This document shows, piece by piece, positions 15,476-20,473 of a stretch of DNA of 20,473 bases; position 1 is the first letter of the stretch; every line of letters begins with the position of its first letter. Source of the DNA: a virus; IMG/VR virus record IMGVR_UViG_3300025151_000391, positions 1 through 20,473 of that record. One strand, given 5' to 3'. A program made the position numbers and the translations under genes. Below the pieces are notes generated by a model. That model had not been told where the DNA came from and ran no database searches. It saw only the letters and a list, made by a program, of their open reading frames with translations.

Positions 15476-16006
15476 TTAGAATTCTTCAGGGTATCTATCT
15501 TTTATATTCTGAATAGTTTTATTCTGCTGCTTAACTCTACGTGCAGCTAACTCATTGTTGCGTTTTATACATATAGAGTTGTAGTCTTCTTTCCAGTTAA
15601 GAGTGCATTGTCCTTCCTTGTAGTTATTCATGTAGCCACGTATAGAATCGTAGGTGAAGAAGGAACTCTTGCGAGTACGTAATCCCCAAGCATTTAGCTT
15701 CTTAGCTATGGCAGTAAACCCAACCCCCTCCACCTTGTGCAGGTAGAGAATGACAGCTAGGTTAGCCTGCTCTTTAGGGAAGGGGATTAGTTTCTTAGTA
15801 CCTTGCTGTACCTTCCAACCGTATGGAGCGTTAACTCCCATCCTTCTGTTCTCCTTTTTCATCCTTTCCCTAGCCAATCGCATATCAGTTAGGTTTGATT
15901 CTCTAGCGACTTGGATGATGTTGAGTATACATTTCAAGTGTCCTCCAGAATCCTCATGTATCTCGCAGTAATCTCTTATCTTGTTAACTAATAGTGAGTC
16001 GTGCAT
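15476..16006 (-). CDS. Recombinase-domain protein lacking the serine-recombinase catalytic domain
   Basis: 176 residues; ATG 16006 follows GGAGGGATAA. Residues ~27-56 (LNIIQVARESNLTDMRLARE, then RMKKENRRMG) look like the long helix that ends a serine-recombinase catalytic domain. NAPYGWKV (59-66), PKEQANLAVILYL and GFTAIAKKLNAWGLRTR (96-112) match the zinc-independent part of the recombinase domain that follows it. The N-terminal ~100 residues with the nucleophilic Ser and Arg cluster are missing, and the gene upstream in the same direction is unrelated. It is probably a DNA-binding regulator or a decayed integrase. The C-terminus is basic. Confidence 0.7.
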   Translation of the reverse strand: MHDSLLVNKIRDYCEIHEDSGGHLKCILNIIQVARESNLTDMRLARERMKKENRRMGVNAPYGWKVQQGTKKLIPFPKEQANLAVILYLHKVEGVGFTAIAKKLNAWGLRTRKSSFFTYDSIRGYMNNYKEGQCTLNWKEDYNSICIKRNNELAARRVKQQNKTIQNIKDRYPEEF

Positions 16007-16195
16007 TTATCCCTCCAATAAACTCTTGATAACTGTTGCTCTCTCAATTGCATCCACTGTTTTGTAAGCACCTTCACGCATGTATAACTTTCGATACAGT
16101 TCCTTGAATGCGTCTTCAAGTGTGCTGTAGTGTTGCCAACCTTCATCAGATAGCTGTGCCTGTAGGTCTTCATCTATACTTACATTGCTACTCAT
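16007..16195 (-). CDS. Small acidic helical protein, unknown
   Basis: 62 residues, MSSNVSIDEDLQAQLSDEGW at the start and largely helical afterwards (LEDAFKELYRKLY, DAIERATVIKSLLEG). ATG 16195 overlaps the upstream TGA by four bases and has AGGAGG upstream. Its stop is immediately adjacent to the recombinase-domain start (TAAATG). Family not recognised. Confidence 0.75.
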   Translation of the reverse strand: MSSNVSIDEDLQAQLSDEGWQHYSTLEDAFKELYRKLYMREGAYKTVDAIERATVIKSLLEG

Positions 16196-16536
16196 AAGCT
16201 GTAGTCCTCCTGTGCAGGTAGACTAAGGGCTTCTAGTATAGAGTCATAGCAGTGCGCCTTGTGGCTCCAACTTTCTAGTACACCTATGGTTTCTTCCTTG
16301 CTGAATGGAATCTCTCTGTCATAGGCATCCTCCCCATGTATCTCCTCATAGATAGCACGCAGGTGACAGAGGGTACTTTGGATATGCTTCTGTGATTCCT
16401 TGATAGTATTGACAAGGGCATCCCAGTCTTCAAACTTTAGATTGTGCCAGTTGACCCTCTTATGTATATCTACAATTACTTCATCCAACATGTAGAGGGA
16501 AGTCTCAAGGGGGTTTAGTTTCTTAGTGTCGTTCAT
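16192..16536 (-). CDS. Hypothetical helical protein
   Basis: 114 residues, all-helical in appearance (ETSLYMLDEVIVDIHKRV, TIKESQKHIQSTLCHLRAIY, TIGVLESWSHKAHCYDSIL). ATG 16536 follows AAAGGACTAGCCG, the extended SD shared by several genes here. Overlaps its neighbours by four bases on each side. Function unknown; probably an early phage protein. Confidence 0.8.
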   Translation of the reverse strand: MNDTKKLNPLETSLYMLDEVIVDIHKRVNWHNLKFEDWDALVNTIKESQKHIQSTLCHLRAIYEEIHGEDAYDREIPFSKEETIGVLESWSHKAHCYDSILEALSLPAQEDYSL

Positions 16537-16628
16537 CGGCTAGTCCTTTCCATTAGTTTGTGTGTTAGGTATCCCACTGGTATGAGTAGGATGGGTATAA
16601 GTATCCACTGTATAAATTCTTCAGTCAT
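16533..16628 (-). CDS. 31-residue single-span membrane peptide
   Basis: Reads MTEEFIQWILIPILLIPVGY then a basic tail ending MERTSR. The acidic start, one hydrophobic span and basic end fit an inner-membrane peptide. GGAG lies seven bases before the ATG. It overlaps the upstream gene by eight bases and the downstream gene by four, filling the gap between them exactly. The downstream gene's SD lies inside its last codons. Function unknown. Confidence 0.65.
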   Translation of the reverse strand: MTEEFIQWILIPILLIPVGYLTHKLMERTSR

Positions 16629-16803
16629 GCCAAATCTCCAGCAGGGTTTTAATGGCACTCCATCCTTCTTCGACAGAGCGTTCTATGATGTTGTCTTTAT
16701 GCTCGGATAAAAACTCTTCGCATTGTTTCTTAGTCCAGTCAGGCCGTACACTTTGAATGTCTTCGACTTGCCAAACGATAGTGACTTTGAACTCTTCACT
16801 CAT
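16621..16803 (-). CDS. Small hypothetical protein
   Basis: 60 residues starting MSEEFKVTIVWQVEDIQSVR; ATG 16803 follows AAAGGACTGACA. A beta strand then two helices are likely (KKQCEEFLSEHKDNIIERSV). Unrecognised, with the size and acidity typical of early phage proteins. Two bases separate it from the upstream stop. Confidence 0.75.
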   Translation of the reverse strand: MSEEFKVTIVWQVEDIQSVRPDWTKKQCEEFLSEHKDNIIERSVEEGWSAIKTLLEIWHD

Positions 16804-16805
16804 TG

Positions 16806-17003
16806 TCAGTCCTTTCCTTTGTAAGCATCTAGTTCTTTATCAACACATTCATAGATTGAGCTTATGTCGTACTTTTTGCAGTCGTGTAAGTGGATGTATT
16901 TTGCATGTTCCCTAGTTATTGAAGCTAAGGCTCTAATTATCCTTAGTTGAGATTCGTAGGGAACCTCCGACCATAAGTGGTATTCAGCTGTTGCTCTAAT
17001 CAT
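16806..17003 (-). CDS. Small hypothetical protein
   Basis: 65 residues from ATG 17003, chosen for the SD AAAGGAC and the usual eight-base overlap with the upstream stop; a longer frame to 17126 would run deep inside that gene. Begins MIRATAEYHLWSEVPYESQL. The stop (GACTGA) forms part of the next gene's SD region. Family not recognised. Confidence 0.75.
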   Translation of the reverse strand: MIRATAEYHLWSEVPYESQLRIIRALASITREHAKYIHLHDCKKYDISSIYECVDKELDAYKGKD

Positions 17004-17235
17004 TCTTCTGTCCTTTCTGTAAATGGTGTTCATGCCAATCTTCACCCCACCAATCAATGAGGATGTTATCGGCTTCTTCGCAAATGTCAGCCAGTTTGTC
17101 GTAAGGGCTAACGTCCATGTTTTCATTTATGTAGTGTCCATTGTCATTCTTTGAGGCTAGCTTTCGCACAAGTTGCATACACTCGAAGTAGCCTATGTAA
17201 TCTTTTGAGTATTCAAGTTCGTATCTAGGTGGCAT
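16996..17235 (-). CDS. Small acidic hypothetical protein
   Basis: 79 residues, MPPRYELEYSKDYIGYFECM at the start, then helical and acidic with a Trp/His-rich end (IDWWGEDWHEHHLQKG). ATG 17235 follows AAAGGACTAACCA. The His-rich tail may bind metal but no family is recognised. Confidence 0.8.
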   Translation of the reverse strand: MPPRYELEYSKDYIGYFECMQLVRKLASKNDNGHYINENMDVSPYDKLADICEEADNILIDWWGEDWHEHHLQKGQKND

Positions 17236-17248
17236 TGGTTAGTCCTTT

Positions 17249-17515
17249 CTATTGGGGGATTACGGTGTAGTATTCATTCTCATTCTTTACCGCATTGATA
17301 AACTTAAGTGGGCAGGCCTTGTCGTACCATTCCTGCACAGTTGACTTTGCTTCCTTGTGGTCATCTACCAATATCGGTTCATAGCCCATATCAATAGCGT
17401 CTACGTGTGAGTCCACATCCAAGTTGATGTATATCTTGTGGCATCCATCCCACATGATTGAGTAAGCGTCTTTACATGCTTTAGTTAGTTTGTTGAGGTA
17501 GTGGTCAGGTTTCAT
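17249..17515 (-). CDS. Small hypothetical protein
   Basis: 88 residues. ATG 17515 follows AAAGGACTAAACAA. The sequence has alternating strands and helices: KIYINLDVDSHVDAIDMGYE, then ILVDDHKEAKSTVQEWYDKA. Unknown family. Thirteen bases separate it from the next start, and that space is nearly all SD. Confidence 0.8.
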   Translation of the reverse strand: MKPDHYLNKLTKACKDAYSIMWDGCHKIYINLDVDSHVDAIDMGYEPILVDDHKEAKSTVQEWYDKACPLKFINAVKNENEYYTVIPQ

Positions 17516-17519
17516 TTGT

Positions 17520-17648
17520 TTAGTCCTTTGCTTTAGTTGTTTGGGTTTGTTTTGCTCCAGTCAGGATATCAACTACTGCGTACGCAATATAGATACCCGT
17601 CAGGATGGCCGTATACGCCTCCAGAATCGTTTGTGTTCCTGTACCCAT
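17520..17648 (-). CDS. 42-residue single-span membrane peptide
   Basis: Begins MGTGTQTILEAYTAILTGIY and continues with a hydrophobic IAYAVVDILTG stretch, then a polar Gln/Thr/Lys tail. GGAGG lies nine bases before the ATG. Its last codons (AAG GAC TAA) form the SD of the next gene. It fills the 137-base gap between two well-supported genes. Function unknown; small early membrane peptides often target host membrane functions. Confidence 0.6.
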   Translation of the reverse strand: MGTGTQTILEAYTAILTGIYIAYAVVDILTGAKQTQTTKAKD

Positions 17649-17652
17649 ATCG

Positions 17653-18078
17653 CTACACCTCCAGCAATGCGTGTACCATAGGCAGGCAGCCTACCTCATT
17701 CCACGTCATTGCTACCAGTGGTGCAGACTCTATAGTGTCATTGCCTCCATTGATTACGAATGAGTCACATAGGTACGGATTGTAGTACACTTGCTTAACC
17801 CTGCTTGGTGTAGCACGGTAGAAGTGGAACTCATCCATGTTGTCAGTTACATATCCCTGTATTAGTGCGTGTACATTCTTAACCTTAGACTCACGTACCT
17901 TATCACGCAGTGCTACACTCACATGGAATGTGCAGTCACGTAGGTTGATACGTTGAGTATGCCCAACCACTACCCCGTCTTGCTTGACGGAGTAGCAGTC
18001 TTTGTGCAGGTTGCGATATACCTTTACAGGCAATGCAGGGTTAAGTGTTCTATCTTTGAATGGTGTATAGGTATCCAT
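17653..18078 (-). CDS. Conserved phage hypothetical protein
   Basis: 141 residues. The motif chain PVKVYRNLHKDCYSVKQDG, VVVGHTQRINLRDCTFHVSV and KNVHALIQGYV matches a phage protein family I recall as widespread but without assigned function. ATG 18078 follows GGAGGACAACTA and shares bases with the upstream stop (TAATG). The central part is beta-rich; the C-terminus has a hydrophobic stretch APLVAMTWNEVGCLP. Confidence 0.75.
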   Translation of the reverse strand: MDTYTPFKDRTLNPALPVKVYRNLHKDCYSVKQDGVVVGHTQRINLRDCTFHVSVALRDKVRESKVKNVHALIQGYVTDNMDEFHFYRATPSRVKQVYYNPYLCDSFVINGGNDTIESAPLVAMTWNEVGCLPMVHALLEV

Positions 18079-18422
18079 TAGTTGTCCTCCACTTCTACTT
18101 GTTTCTTGGAAATGAATAAGTCTTCATAGTGATACTCACCACCGTAGTAAACTTCGACCAGTGCAATAGGGTCAGTACGTTTGTGGGATATAGTACCCAT
18201 ATCAGTAACCCAAGCTGAATCAGTACACATATACAGTTGATAGTTAGGTATCTTCTTTGCGTGATGGATTCCCATCATTGACTTCATAGTCTTGAATACT
18301 TTGTCACGGTCATAATCCCTACACCACATACCATCAGTGATTAGTATGTATGAGTTCATATCACTTAGACTTCCACGTACATTCTTGTACTGTTTTTCTT
18401 TTGCGATAGTTTCGTTAGTCAT
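18078..18422 (-). CDS. Hypothetical protein
   Basis: 114 residues; ATG 18422 follows AAGGACTGACTA. Contains DMNSYILITDGMWCRDYDRD, a Met/Lys-rich helix (VFKTMKSMMGIHHAKK), and an acidic/Tyr-rich end (VEVYYGGEYHYEDLF). Coupled by TAATG to the downstream gene. No family recognised. Confidence 0.8.
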   Translation of the reverse strand: MTNETIAKEKQYKNVRGSLSDMNSYILITDGMWCRDYDRDKVFKTMKSMMGIHHAKKIPNYQLYMCTDSAWVTDMGTISHKRTDPIALVEVYYGGEYHYEDLFISKKQVEVEDN

Positions 18423-18498
18423 TAGTCAGTCCTTGCTTAAGAGTTAGTTGTTGTCCACTTAATATATTATCGGCACAATTGCTGTAGCCACAAATCAT
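18415..18498 (-). CDS. Possible 27-residue peptide filling an intergenic gap
   Basis: The frame begins MICGYSNCADNILSGQQLT and ends TND, overlapping the next start by eight bases, as the other tiny genes here do. No SD precedes it, and a possible promoter lies inside it, so it may be chance. Confidence 0.25.
   Translation of the reverse strand: MICGYSNCADNILSGQQLTLKQGLTND
18466..18493 (-). promoter_or_regulatory. Weak candidate leftward promoter
   Basis: GATAAT (18471-18466) matches the -10 at 5/6; TTGTGG (18493-18488) is a 3/6 -35 at 16-base spacing. It lies in one of the few gaps in the early region. Support is thin. Confidence 0.25.
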
Positions 18499-18503
18499 GT
18501 TGG

Positions 18504-18737
18504 TTAGTTAAGTGTTTGCCTACCCCACTTATCTAGCTTGAGTGGTTTGGATTTAGAATCCCAAGCATCCTTAGTCATATCGTCTATCCAATCCATAGCA
18601 AAGACTATCAATCTATTGCGTACTACATCACTCAATGGTAAGTCGGTTATCTCTTTGTACTTAGCATTGAGTAACTCAATCTGTTCAGGTGTGATGTTAA
18701 TCTTGAATTCATCTATGTATATGTAATCATCTGGCAT
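18504..18737 (-). CDS. Small hypothetical protein
   Basis: 77 residues; ATG 18737 follows AAGGATAAAGAT. The pattern DEFKINITPEQIELLNAKYK then VVRNRLIVFAMDWIDDMTKD is helical, with an N-terminal strand. Unrecognised. The C-terminus is basic. Confidence 0.75.
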   Translation of the reverse strand: MPDDYIYIDEFKINITPEQIELLNAKYKEITDLPLSDVVRNRLIVFAMDWIDDMTKDAWDSKSKPLKLDKWGRQTLN

Positions 18738-18747
18738 ATCTTTATCC

Positions 18748-18894
18748 TTATGTTGTTTTCTTCCAACCTAATCTTACGTGTGTATCATGAGCAACTCGTA
18801 GCTCGAACGCTAAATCTTTCTCACCGAATTCCATCAGCATCTTGATTACTTCAAATATCTTTTCGGATTTTTCTATTTCATTTTCATTTGGCAC
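18748..18894 (-). CDS. 48-residue protein with GTG start
   Basis: Starts at GTG 18894 with GGGAG seven bases upstream. Reads VPNENEIEKSEKIFEVIKML then a helical segment with FGEKDLAFELRVAHDTH and a basic end. The initiator would be Met. It occupies most of the 230-base gap between two clear genes. Charged, helical, no family recognised. Confidence 0.65.
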   Translation of the reverse strand: MPNENEIEKSEKIFEVIKMLMEFGEKDLAFELRVAHDTHVRLGWKKTT

Positions 18895-18966
18895 TTCAAT
18901 TCTCCCTGTGTTGATTGTTAAAGAGTGAGTAGTTTAACCACATACTCAGGTGGTCAAGGACTATCC

Positions 18967-19872
18967 TTACATAGCTAGTGCTAACTCAGCCGCACGTGTT
19001 ACATCCTTATCATCCAGTGCAGTAAGCATACGTTGGAATGATTGAGGCTTACCATTGCGGGACTTGTCATGCTGAGTATATCCCTGCACACCATTGAATG
19101 CTTCCCATGCACTCACGACAGGTGTGGTAAAACTCATTAGGTCACGTCCTGATTCTTTACGTTCACGCCATACCCGTGTGTAGATAGACTCGGCACGTTT
19201 ACGGTAGATAGTTTCGCTACGTGTACTACCTGACTCAGGCTCACCATACAATTCCTTGAGGAACTCAGCTAGGTTAACCTCACGATTCTGCATAGCCATT
19301 ACAGTATCACTAAGATTCTCCCAACCCTCACGCAATCCCTGCATCTGCACAATCAAGTCGTCAATCTTTCCACGCAGTGAGTGAGTATGTTTAATCTTCA
19401 CCCGTGTACCATTGACCATTGATAGCATAGCCATGTTCTTACATAGGTCACGCCAATATCCTAACGCTGCCTCGAATGCCTTGCCGTTATAACCTGCACG
19501 GATTAGTAGCCGTGGGAATATGTTATCATTCGTACCGTAGATTGACCTACGATAGGCAGTGGTTGGTGCGATAGATACAAAGTGTCCGTTATTCCAGTGG
19601 CACTTCAAGTCCACCTCACCATCGAATGCTCTACTCGCTGCATCAGTCAGGGCTAGTACATCATCAGTAGTGTGAGGCGTGTACCTATCTGTCACACTAG
19701 CACCGTCGATAATTTCAAAGTTATCATCACGTACTAATGCGTACTTACCTGATGGTACATCACGGAATGTATCATGGTCATGAATATACATCTCATGCTT
19801 ATCAACACTGAAGTTGAATTGTCCACGAATAGTCTCAGCAATCTTATCTGCTTTCAAGTTGTTAAAGTTCAT
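18967..19872 (-). CDS. DUF932 family protein
   Basis: 301 residues from ATG 19872, supported by AAGGACTAAACGCA; an upstream in-frame TTG at 19890 overlaps this SD and is rejected. The central region with IAPTTAYRRSIYGTNDNIFP and MLSMVNGTRVKIKHTHSLRG, and the late AWEAFNGVQGYTQHD, match the DUF932 family found in phages and plasmids. Its biochemical role is unknown. It is the largest gene of the early region. Base composition is like that of its neighbours, with many short inverted words such as CACGTG. Confidence 0.75.
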   Translation of the reverse strand: MNFNNLKADKIAETIRGQFNFSVDKHEMYIHDHDTFRDVPSGKYALVRDDNFEIIDGASVTDRYTPHTTDDVLALTDAASRAFDGEVDLKCHWNNGHFVSIAPTTAYRRSIYGTNDNIFPRLLIRAGYNGKAFEAALGYWRDLCKNMAMLSMVNGTRVKIKHTHSLRGKIDDLIVQMQGLREGWENLSDTVMAMQNREVNLAEFLKELYGEPESGSTRSETIYRKRAESIYTRVWRERKESGRDLMSFTTPVVSAWEAFNGVQGYTQHDKSRNGKPQSFQRMLTALDDKDVTRAAELALAM

Positions 19873-19914
19873 TGCGTTTAGTCCTTGCAATAGAGTTAAA
19901 GAAGTTAGTTGTGT

Positions 19915-20133
19915 TTACATTACTTGTATATGTAGAAGTGTTGATTCAGTCTCACGTAAGTCTTCAATGTCCGACTCACTCAATGCATAGCTTGAATGTT
20001 GTACAGTCCATGAGATTCTTGAGTCCATCTCAGAATGAATCCAATCTTCCATCTCGTAGTGATTGTCAAACTCTTTAACCGTAGGGTTAGAGTCCAGTGA
20101 ATCACAAGCGTAAGTTACTTTGTACCTAGCCAT
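19915..20133 (-). CDS. Small acidic hypothetical protein
   Basis: 72 residues from ATG 20133 (MARYKVTYACDSLDSNPTVK), chosen because AAAAGGA lies nine bases upstream; an ATG at 20142 would abut that SD. The strand-then-helix layout with KVTYACDSLDS and MEDWIHSEMDSRISW is compact. It is acidic, helical toward the C-terminus, and of unknown family. Confidence 0.75.
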   Translation of the reverse strand: MARYKVTYACDSLDSNPTVKEFDNHYEMEDWIHSEMDSRISWTVQHSSYALSESDIEDLRETESTLLHIQVM

Positions 20134-20138
20134 CAGAT

Positions 20139-20473
20139 TCATTCCTTTTCAGCCTCCGAATTCAAAGCATTCGTAAAGAGGTCGCCATAGTAATCTAGTT
20201 CTGCCTGCGACATAGATGCCGCACCAGTCAAAGTTATCGTGCAAGCACCGTCTTTGTCTAGGAATATATGACCCTCCGAATTATCAAAGCAATGTGGTTT
20301 ATATTTAGCAAATGTAGTCATCTCAATGGAGTCATCTTGTATAAGTTGTGCTACCCTATTTTGAAACCAACCCAGTGCATCAGCACGTTCATCATCAGGT
20401 ACAGTAGCTAAGAGTACAGCCCATATTTCAGCACGTGAAATTCTCACAGTCCAGAATTGTTTCGGTTCAGTTT
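20139..20473 (-). CDS. Hypothetical protein, 5' end beyond the window
   Basis: The frame is open to the right edge. The codons before the GTG at 20447 read TEPKQFWT and have no SD, so the gene probably starts outside. At least 110 residues. Visible parts: RAEIWAVLLATVPDDERADA and a later strand-rich GHIFLDKDGACTITLTG with an acidic end. The SD of the next gene lies in its last codons. Unrecognised. Confidence 0.7.
   Translation of the reverse strand, partial: TEPKQFWTVRISRAEIWAVLLATVPDDERADALGWFQNRVAQLIQDDSIEMTTFAKYKPHCFDNSEGHIFLDKDGACTITLTGAASMSQAELDYYGDLFTNALNSEAEKE

Noticed and set aside
18895-18966. TTGACC...TAAACT as a leftward promoter
   Set aside because: The spacer is only 15 bases and the -10 matches 4/6; not strong enough to annotate.
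1-20473. CRISPR array, IS element or prophage attachment site
   Set aside because: No regularly spaced repeats, terminal inverted repeats with a transposase, or tRNA-adjacent duplicated sequence were seen.

Overview
The window looks like part of a lytic tailed-phage genome, probably podovirus-like, from a bacterial host. It carries an enormous virion-type polyvalent protein, a holin-like lysis cassette, a compact phage replication/recombination set (primase-helicase, ssDNA-binding protein, Sak4-type ATPase, PD-(D/E)XK nucleases) and a long run of very small, tightly overlapping genes with strong Shine-Dalgarno (SD) sites. I see no rRNA, tRNA, insertion sequence or CRISPR array. Host and exact genus cannot be fixed from this stretch. 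No DNA polymerase, terminase or capsid gene is present, so these must lie outside.

Layout. (1) Bases 1-9410 read rightward. One open frame enters from the left edge and runs to 7890. It is a >2,600-residue polyvalent protein with a HEXXH zincin motif, an ADP-ribosyltransferase-like domain, a Gly/Thr linker and a C-terminal large-polyvalent region. Four small genes follow, several with membrane segments (holin-like and accessory lysis candidates), and then an HNH nuclease. A well-formed RNA three-way junction lies just upstream of one membrane-protein gene that lacks an SD. (2) Bases 9386-15204 read leftward and meet the first block tail to tail with a 25-bp overlap. In transcription order: a small gene, a PD-(D/E)XK/Fe-S type nuclease whose conserved N-terminal segment sits at its C-terminus (apparent circular permutation), a Sak4-like ATPase, an SSB-like protein, a strong intrinsic terminator, a primase-helicase joining an archaeo-eukaryotic primase to a DnaB-type helicase, and then small genes including two more PD-(D/E)XK nucleases, a zinc-ribbon protein and a 34-residue membrane peptide. 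(3) Bases 15205-15475 are non-coding and structured: a leftward sigma70-type promoter, a possible rightward promoter, hairpins, and four copies of GCTAGC. (4) Bases 15476-20473 read leftward and hold about sixteen mostly unrecognised genes, many under 100 codons. They include a recombinase-domain protein without its catalytic half, a DUF932-family protein, and tiny membrane peptides. This looks like an early or host-takeover region.

How it fits together. The leftward promoter at 15224-15251 followed by the terminator at 12666-12701 defines a recombination unit (nuclease, ATPase, SSB). Primase-helicase and nuclease genes lie beyond the terminator and probably depend on readthrough. The rightward block supplies virion-delivered and lysis functions. 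The most unusual items are the permuted nuclease, the terminator fused to the primase-helicase SD, the recombinase fragment beside the structured intergenic region, and the three-way junction RNA.
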